Below, piece after piece: positions 24,104 through 28,723 of a stretch of 28,723 nucleotides of DNA (position 1 is the first letter of the stretch; every line of letters starts with the position of its first letter). The notes below the pieces were generated by a model. It was not told the origin of the DNA. It did no database searches and worked only from the letters and a program-made list of their open reading frames with translations. Position numbers and translations under genes: made by a program. Source of the stretch: DATLXU01 sp035575515 (lineage in GTDB: Bacteria > Acidobacteriota > Blastocatellia > UBA7656). The stretch spans positions 1 through 28,723 of the forward strand of contig DATLXU010000137.1 in the NCBI GenBank assembly GCA_035575515.1, written 5' to 3'.

Positions 24104-24814
24104 ATGATTACTGGTGCCATCGGGGCCGGTGCTCGAAAAATTATCAGCGCGATGGTGCGCGGACTCGCCCGCAGCCGCATCAATCCGAATGCGCTCACGT
24201 TTACCGGACTGCTGATTAACATCGGCTGCGCCGTGCTCTACGGCTATGGGATGTTCTTCAGGGCCGGGCTGTTGATGATCCTCGCCAACCTCTTCGACAT
24301 GCTCGACGGGCAGGTGGCCCGGCTGAGAGGCCGCGCCACGCAGTTCGGCGCGTTCTTCGATTCGGTCATTGATCGTTACTCCGACATAATAGTTTATCTC
24401 GGAATCATGATCTTTTACGCGCGCGACACCGGGAAGCATTCGACGCTGTTTGTCGCGCTCACAGGGATTGCGCTCGTCGGATCTGTGATGGTCAGCTACA
24501 GCCGCGCGCGCGCCGAATCTTTGAACATAGCCTGCAAGGTCGGCTTCCTAGAAAGACCTGAGCGCGTCGTGCTTTTAATAATCGGCTCGCTCACGGAGAT
24601 TGGCCCTCAGTCTAATCCGTTCCTGCACAAGATGCCGCAGGTATTGTGGGTGCTTGCGGTCTTGTCGCACTGGACCGTTGTGCACAGAATCTATCACACG
24701 TGGCGCGAGCTGAGAGAGCCTGACCGCGCGGCAATCGCTGCCGAGCGCATCAAGCGCGACAAGGCAGAGCGCAACGAAGAGTTAATGCGGGCCGATTACT
24801 TCGCTCAGAACTGA
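24104..24814 (+). CDS. CDP-alcohol phosphatidyltransferase (phospholipid head-group synthase)
   Basis: The 236-residue membrane enzyme has the complete family motif D-x2-D-G-x2-A-R-x8-G-x3-D-x3-D: it begins DMLDGQVARLRG and ends FGAFFDSVID. Several membrane helices surround it. Such enzymes join a CDP-diacylglycerol (or related CDP-lipid) to an alcohol such as glycerol-3-phosphate or inositol-phosphate with release of CMP. The overall layout (RINPNALTFTGLLINIG at the start, ERPERVVLLIIG later) resembles the phosphatidylinositol-phosphate/archaetidylinositol-phosphate synthase branch, but the alcohol cannot be fixed. The start is ATG 24104 with GGAGG (24093-24097) six bases upstream, replacing a TTG at 24080. 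It lies downstream of greA on the same strand. Confidence 0.88.
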   Translation: MITGAIGAGARKIISAMVRGLARSRINPNALTFTGLLINIGCAVLYGYGMFFRAGLLMILANLFDMLDGQVARLRGRATQFGAFFDSVIDRYSDIIVYLGIMIFYARDTGKHSTLFVALTGIALVGSVMVSYSRARAESLNIACKVGFLERPERVVLLIIGSLTEIGPQSNPFLHKMPQVLWVLAVLSHWTVVHRIYHTWRELREPDRAAIAAERIKRDKAERNEELMRADYFAQN

Positions 24815-24877
24815 GCGGGCGAAGAAGATTCCGATCCTGACCCCTCGGACTCGAAGATAAACTTAGGAGCAACCCGA

Positions 24878-25603
24878 ATGCTATGCCCCAGCTGCGGTAG
24901 AAAGATCGAGCCTGAAGCGCGCGAATGTGGTTGCGGCGCGCGTTTTGTCGGCGACCCTCTGGCCGAGAATCAATTCAAGGTTCGTCGCTACGAGCCTGTG
25001 TTGACGGCGATGTTTTTGTCGCTGTTGGTCGCGTGCGGTGCGCTCACGGTTTCGAGATGGGTAACAGTCGCATCGTTTATCGTCTTGTGGACGGCGTGGC
25101 GAGCGGTGAAGCTAGCGCGGCGCGACCGTGAAAGCTATGGCGGCTACCGCGCGGCGGTTGCGACTCTTGTGCTTGCAGTTGCGGGCAGCGTCTTTGCAGT
25201 CGGATACACGATCATTCGCCTGCCTCATTATTTCGAGATGCGCCGGGTGCAGCAGGTCGCGGCGACGCAAGCGGCGATGTGCCAGATAGCGAGCGTCCTT
25301 GAGAATTACAAGCGCGTTCACGGCTCGTACCCGCGCAACGAGCAAGAGATAAAAGAAGCTGCGGGCGCGGCGCTTCCGGCAGATTATTGGAGCAAGAGCA
25401 TCAAGTATCAAAGCTATACCGAAGCATTGGCTGACGGCTCGATTGGATTGAATGGGATTGCGTTCACGAGCTTCGAGCTTCGCTCCGCCGGCCCTGACGG
25501 CCAAGAAGGGACCGACGACGACATAATCATGCGCAACGGCGTGTTCTACACGAGCGAGCAAATCAAAAAGCGCCCGGTCATCTACAACTCTGAAGATTAT
25601 TAG
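24878..25603 (+). CDS. Zinc-ribbon membrane protein with GspG-like C-terminal domain
   Basis: Residues 1-20 form a small zinc ribbon (Cys3-x2-Cys6, Cys17-x-Cys19: CPSCGRKIEPEARECGCG). Membrane helices lie at about 40-80 and 90-115. The C-terminal part (about 120-240) resembles the pseudopilin GspG after its helix: TQAAMCQIASVLENYKRVHG then SYPRNEQEI, ADYWSKSIKYQ and SAGPDGQEGTDDDI, the last being the calcium-site signature of major type II pseudopilins. A prepilin cleavage motif is absent, so it is not a normal pseudopilin. It may be a membrane-tethered relative with a cytosolic zinc finger. No secretion genes are nearby; function unknown. It follows the CDP-alcohol transferase gene by 63 bases. 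Confidence 0.75.
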   Translation: MLCPSCGRKIEPEARECGCGARFVGDPLAENQFKVRRYEPVLTAMFLSLLVACGALTVSRWVTVASFIVLWTAWRAVKLARRDRESYGGYRAAVATLVLAVAGSVFAVGYTIIRLPHYFEMRRVQQVAATQAAMCQIASVLENYKRVHGSYPRNEQEIKEAAGAALPADYWSKSIKYQSYTEALADGSIGLNGIAFTSFELRSAGPDGQEGTDDDIIMRNGVFYTSEQIKKRPVIYNSEDY

Positions 25604-25721
25604 AGGCAAAGCGGCAAGAATCTTTGAAGCCGCGCCACCAGCGATTCACACAAAGGCAGCTTGCGATTTTCAGATTCGCCTTTTACGCTTTCCTTCTTAA
25701 TTTTGTCTTTCAAATTTCTTT

Positions 25722-27221
25722 ATGTTCAAAAAGATTCTTATTGCCAATCGCGGGGAGATAGCCGTGAGAATCGCGCGGGCGTGCCGCGAGATGAGCATCT
25801 CGCCCATCGCGGTTTATTCTGACGCGGACCGCGCATCGCTTCACGTCCGCGTCGCTGATGAAGCCATTCACATCGGCCCGCCGCCTTCAACCGAAAGCTA
25901 CCTTCGCATCGAAAAGATAATTGACGCCGCTCGTCGCGCGGGCGCGGAGGCGATTCATCCCGGCTACGGATTCCTTTCGGAAAACGCTGAGTTTGCCGAA
26001 GCGGTCGAGCAGGCGGGACTCAAGCTGATCGGCCCGCCCGCGTCCGCGATGAGAATAATGGGATCGAAGACGAGCGCGCGGCGCGCGGCTCAGGCTGCGG
26101 GCGCGCCCGTTGTTCCCGGTACGGTCTCGTCGCTCGCTTCACTTGAAGAAGCTGAGAAAGTCGCGGGCGAAATTGGCTATCCGATAATGCTCAAAGCGGC
26201 GTCGGGCGGCGGCGGCAAAGGGCTTCGCCTTGTGCGCTCGCGCGATGAGATACGAAGCGCGTTTGAGCTTGCGCAATCGGAAGCCGCTTCGAGCTTCAAA
26301 GACCCATCCGTCTATATTGAAAAATACATCGAGCGCCCGCGCCACATCGAGATTCAATTAATCGGCGACCATCACGGCCAGATGGTTTATCTTGGCGAGC
26401 GCGAGTGCTCGCTTCAACGCCGCCATCAAAAAGTGATTGAAGAATGTCCGTCGCCTGTCGTTGACAAAGATTTGCGAAAGCGCATGGGCGAAGCGGCTGT
26501 CTCGATTGCTCGCGCGGCTGGCTATACGAACGCGGGCACGATTGAATTTTTAGTAGACAGCGAGCGCAACTTTTACTTCCTCGAAATGAACACGAGGTTG
26601 CAGGTCGAGCATCCTGTGACGGAGCTTGTCACGGGCCGCGACCTCGTTCATGAACAGATAAGAGTCGCGGCGGGCGAGCCTCTTTCGTTTTCGCAAGACG
26701 ATATTGTAATGCGCGGCGCGGCAATCGAGTGCCGCATCTACGCCGAGAATCCCGACAATAACTTCATGCCAAGTCCGGGACTCATCACGCGGCTCGTCGT
26801 TCCATCGGGACCGGGCGTTCGCTACGACAGCGGGAGTTATGAAGGCTGGGAGGTTCCGATTTACTACGACCCGATGGTCGCGAAGCTCTGCGTGTGGGCC
26901 GAAACGCGTGAGGCTGCGATTAACCGTCTGGCGCGAGTTCTTGATGAATACACAGTTGAAGGAATAAGCACGACTACACCGTTCTTTCGCGCCGTTGTGC
27001 GCGATGAAGAATTCCGGCGCGGCGACTTCGACACGGGATTCATTGATCGCTTTCTTGCGAACGGAGCAAACAAGATTGAAACAGGCGGCGAGCTTGCAGA
27101 CATCGCTGCGATTGCCGCAGCGCTGCACGCGAAGTCGCACGCCGCTCAACCGGCAATCGGATCGCCGCGAACGACTGAAAGCCGCTGGAAGATGTACGGG
27201 CGAATAGCCCAGAGGAGGTAA
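25722..27221 (+). CDS. accC: Biotin carboxylase subunit of an acyl-CoA carboxylase
   Basis: The 499-residue protein is a full biotin carboxylase: N-domain MFKKILIANRGEIAVRIARAC with EAIHPGYGFLSEN; ATP-grasp with KAASGGGGKGLRLV and ERECSLQRRHQKVIEE; metal/active-site EMNTRLQVEHPVTE; and a C-domain with ECRIYAENP and YDPMVAKL. It uses ATP and bicarbonate to carboxylate biotin on a carrier protein. A tail of about 50 residues beyond the usual end of roughly 445 is Ala-rich and may link to partners. The next gene encodes the biotin carrier, so the pair form the alpha half of an acetyl-, propionyl- or methylmalonyl-type acyl-CoA carboxylase split in two. The carboxyltransferase gene is not in the window, so the acyl-CoA is undecided. 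Confidence 0.92.
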   Translation: MFKKILIANRGEIAVRIARACREMSISPIAVYSDADRASLHVRVADEAIHIGPPPSTESYLRIEKIIDAARRAGAEAIHPGYGFLSENAEFAEAVEQAGLKLIGPPASAMRIMGSKTSARRAAQAAGAPVVPGTVSSLASLEEAEKVAGEIGYPIMLKAASGGGGKGLRLVRSRDEIRSAFELAQSEAASSFKDPSVYIEKYIERPRHIEIQLIGDHHGQMVYLGERECSLQRRHQKVIEECPSPVVDKDLRKRMGEAAVSIARAAGYTNAGTIEFLVDSERNFYFLEMNTRLQVEHPVTELVTGRDLVHEQIRVAAGEPLSFSQDDIVMRGAAIECRIYAENPDNNFMPSPGLITRLVVPSGPGVRYDSGSYEGWEVPIYYDPMVAKLCVWAETREAAINRLARVLDEYTVEGISTTTPFFRAVVRDEEFRRGDFDTGFIDRFLANGANKIETGGELADIAAIAAALHAKSHAAQPAIGSPRTTESRWKMYGRIAQRR

Positions 27222-27224
27222 CAA

Positions 27225-27326
27225 ATTTTGGATTTTAGATTTCGGATTTTGGATTCAGGAGGGTGCGCTACTCAGGTCAACAGTTAAAACTGCGAGCTAA
27301 ATAATCCAAAATCTAAAATCCAAAAT
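27225..27326. repeat. Long inverted repeat of TTTTGGATTTTAGATTT words between accC and the carrier gene
   Basis: The 24-base arm at 27225-27248 is the reverse complement of 27303-27326 with one mismatch; the first 18 bases match perfectly. The loop is 54 bases. The arm starts three bases after the accC stop and the other arm ends four bases before the next ATG, so the element fills the gap and could fold in the shared transcript. It is much richer in A+T than the genes around it and looks like a dispersed intergenic element. Confidence 0.75.
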
Positions 27327-27330
27327 CGAG

Positions 27331-27825
27331 ATGAGATACGAAGCGGAAATAGATGGCCGACAGGTGAGCGTCGAGCTTGAGGAGCGCGACGGGCGCATTG
27401 CCGCAAAAGTGGGCGGGCGCAGCTACGATGTGGAAGTTGAGCGGCCCGGCGAAGGCGTTTATCTGATATTCGTCGGCGACAGGGTTTATGAAGCGCGCGC
27501 GTGGGGCGACACTTCCGGCTCGCTTCACGTCAAGGTGCGCGACCGCGTCTTCAACGCGAAAATAATAGATCGCAAGCATCGCCGAGCGACTGTCGAGCAC
27601 AGCCTCGAAGGTCAACAGCATCTTACTGCGCCGATGCCCGGCAAGGTCGTGCGCGTGCTGCGCAACGTCGGCGATGAAGTCGCTGCCGGTCAGGGCGTCG
27701 TCGTCGTCGAAGCCATGAAGATGCAGAACGAGATCAAATCGCCCAAGTCCGGGCGCGTCATCGAAGTTCGCGTCTCAGAAGGCGCGACCGTCAACGCCAA
27801 TCAGGTGCTCGCTGTTGTTGAATGA
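27331..27825 (+). CDS. accB: Biotin carboxyl carrier protein of the acyl-CoA carboxylase
   Basis: The 164-residue protein ends in a biotinyl domain (about residues 95-164): APMPGKVVRVLRNVGDEV, VVVEAMKMQNEIKSP with biotinylated Lys130, and a closing GATVNANQVLAVVE. The N-terminal part (1-90) resembles the beta-barrel region found between biotin carboxylase and biotinyl domains in fused alpha subunits (IDGRQVSVELEERDG, GDRVYEARAWGD). This suggests a fused subunit split into two genes. It shuttles carboxyl groups between AccC and a carboxyltransferase. Its ATG lies four bases after the inverted repeat and has no strong ribosome binding site; translation may depend on coupling with accC. Confidence 0.9.
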   Translation: MRYEAEIDGRQVSVELEERDGRIAAKVGGRSYDVEVERPGEGVYLIFVGDRVYEARAWGDTSGSLHVKVRDRVFNAKIIDRKHRRATVEHSLEGQQHLTAPMPGKVVRVLRNVGDEVAAGQGVVVVEAMKMQNEIKSPKSGRVIEVRVSEGATVNANQVLAVVE

Positions 27826-28143
27826 ACATGGGTCAGGAGTCGGGCGTCGGGTGTCAGCGAATTCGAGATTGGAGATTTCAAATTTGAAATTCGGCAGACC
27901 CTGACCCCCGACCCCTGAATCCTGATCCCCGCCTCGCATTCCAAATCGTTTGTATCAATTCGCAATTGGTGTTCTAAAGCCCTTCAATCAACGCAGCCGC
28001 ATCATAAGCATCGCCTTAAGTCCAATTAAATAAAAAATAAATTTGAAAAGTTCGCGCGGGCCACCTTTGGCATAGCGGTTGTAATCATAAGATGTGCAGA
28101 ACGTTTTTGCATTATTCAGGCACCGATCGGGAGGATATGCATA
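27826..28143. other. Intergenic region with imperfect palindromes
   Basis: About 318 bases without a gene. A 28-base arm at 27830-27857 (GGGTCAGGAGTCGGG and on) matches the reverse complement of 27901-27928 at 23 of 28 positions. Between them lies the perfect 14-base palindrome TTTCAAATTTGAAA (27876-27889). From about 28010 the sequence becomes A+T-rich and probably holds the promoter of the downstream gene, whose GGGAGG lies at 28129-28134. I see no convincing promoter hexamers. Confidence 0.55.
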
Positions 28144-28723
28144 ATGATCATTGAAGCAAAAAAGATAATCGGAAGCGCGGCTTTGATGCTTGCCGTGATG
28201 TTGATGGCCGCGACGGCTACTGTGCAAGCTCAGACGCGCGATCACGATTACGACACTGATGATAACTGCTATCGTTATGGCCGCTATGCCGGATACAGCA
28301 TGTACCGCATAGCCGAAGAGAATGGTTATCGCGATGGCGTCGAGCACGGGCGCGAGCATCGCGCAGAGCGTCACAGCTACGATCCGAAAGGAACGCGCCA
28401 CTACAAAGACGCCGTCGAGGGTTATTGCGACCAGTGGCGCGACAAGGACGGTTATAAGCGCGCATACCGCGAAGCCTTTTTGCGCGGGTACGATGAAGGC
28501 TATCGCGGCGGATATTACGGCAACGATCCGTACTATCGCGACGACCCATACTACAGAGGCGGCGATTACGGTCACGGGCGCAACGATGATGATTACCGTT
28601 ATGGTCGCTATGGCCGCAGCGACATCTATCGCATAGCTCAGCAGAACGGTTATCGTGATGGGCTGCGTCACGGCGAAGAGGACCGCAGCCGCAGGCGCGG
28701 CTACGATTACAGCCACAGCGACC
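28144..28723 (+). CDS. Secreted Tyr/Arg/Gly/Asp-rich repeat protein, cut by the window end
   Basis: An open frame starts at ATG 28144, with GGGAGG nine bases upstream, and runs to the last base without a stop, 193 codons so far. A signal peptide is clear (KKIIGSAALMLAVMLMAATA then VQAQ). The mature part has two copies, starting at Tyr43 and Tyr151, of a unit of about 38 residues: YRYGRY, then YRIA, NGYRDG, HG and a Tyr-Asp end. The 70 residues between are also rich in Tyr, Gly, Arg and Asp (AYREAFLRGYDEGYRGGYYG). Two Cys are present (Cys42 and one in YCDQW). It is probably exported to the envelope; function unknown. The strand is supported by the signal peptide, ribosome binding site and codon pattern, unlike the competing antisense frame. 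Confidence 0.8.
   Translation, partial: MIIEAKKIIGSAALMLAVMLMAATATVQAQTRDHDYDTDDNCYRYGRYAGYSMYRIAEENGYRDGVEHGREHRAERHSYDPKGTRHYKDAVEGYCDQWRDKDGYKRAYREAFLRGYDEGYRGGYYGNDPYYRDDPYYRGGDYGHGRNDDDYRYGRYGRSDIYRIAQQNGYRDGLRHGEEDRSRRRGYDYSHSD

Noticed and set aside
27988..28716. Long minus-strand open frame of 242 codons, Ala/Val/Ile rich
   Set aside because: It is antisense to the repeat protein at 28144, which has a signal peptide and ribosome binding site; the Ala/Val/Ile bias is what the antisense of Tyr/Arg/Gly/Asp codons gives.

Overview
The window reads as a stretch of an Acidobacteriota chromosome, most likely class Blastocatellia; this is inference from gene style, since no rRNA or marker gene is present. 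Three things point there. One is an ECF sigma factor, a Ser/Thr kinase with a beta-propeller and a carboxypeptidase-like TonB receptor in one operon. The second is an OmpR-type winged helix fused through a membrane helix to TPRs. The third is gaps filled with word-like inverted repeats. The 28.7 kb is gene-dense and moderately GC-rich, with no tRNA, rRNA, CRISPR array or insertion sequence that I can see.

Layout. 1-3083 (+): the end of an unidentified protein (perhaps Mfd), a PpiC-type lipoprotein and a SurA-like periplasmic chaperone/isomerase, then a small S4 RNA-binding protein and a hotdog thioesterase. 3157-4176 (-): a secreted protein of unknown function behind a small CxxC plus helix-turn-helix protein. 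4421-6367 (+): a membrane-anchored winged-helix/TPR regulator preceded by five 7-bp direct repeats at exact 11-bp spacing, a plausible autoregulatory site. 6566-8878 (+): a deoxyhypusine-synthase-like enzyme interrupted next to its active-site lysine by a 390-residue intein with HNH endonuclease; this is the most unusual object in the window. 15677-8914 (-): ECF sigma factor, then Ser/Thr kinase, then TonB-dependent receptor, a probable regulatory/uptake operon.

16037-19718 (+): a secreted unknown, an M20 amidohydrolase, a TauE/SafE permease and a small secreted charged protein. 23174-19815 (-): a hybrid histidine kinase with Cys-rich GAF domain, very long coiled coil and two receiver domains, ending at a bidirectional terminator. 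23484-27825 (+): greA, a CDP-alcohol phosphatidyltransferase, a zinc-ribbon/GspG-like membrane protein and the biotin carboxylase plus biotin carrier pair of an acyl-CoA carboxylase. 28144 to the window end (+): a secreted Tyr/Arg/Gly/Asp-rich repeat protein cut by the window edge.

The genes mix housekeeping (elongation factor, carboxylase, outer-membrane protein folding) with signalling. The intein-bearing enzyme, the phased operator-like array and the sigma/kinase/receptor operon are the parts I would examine first.
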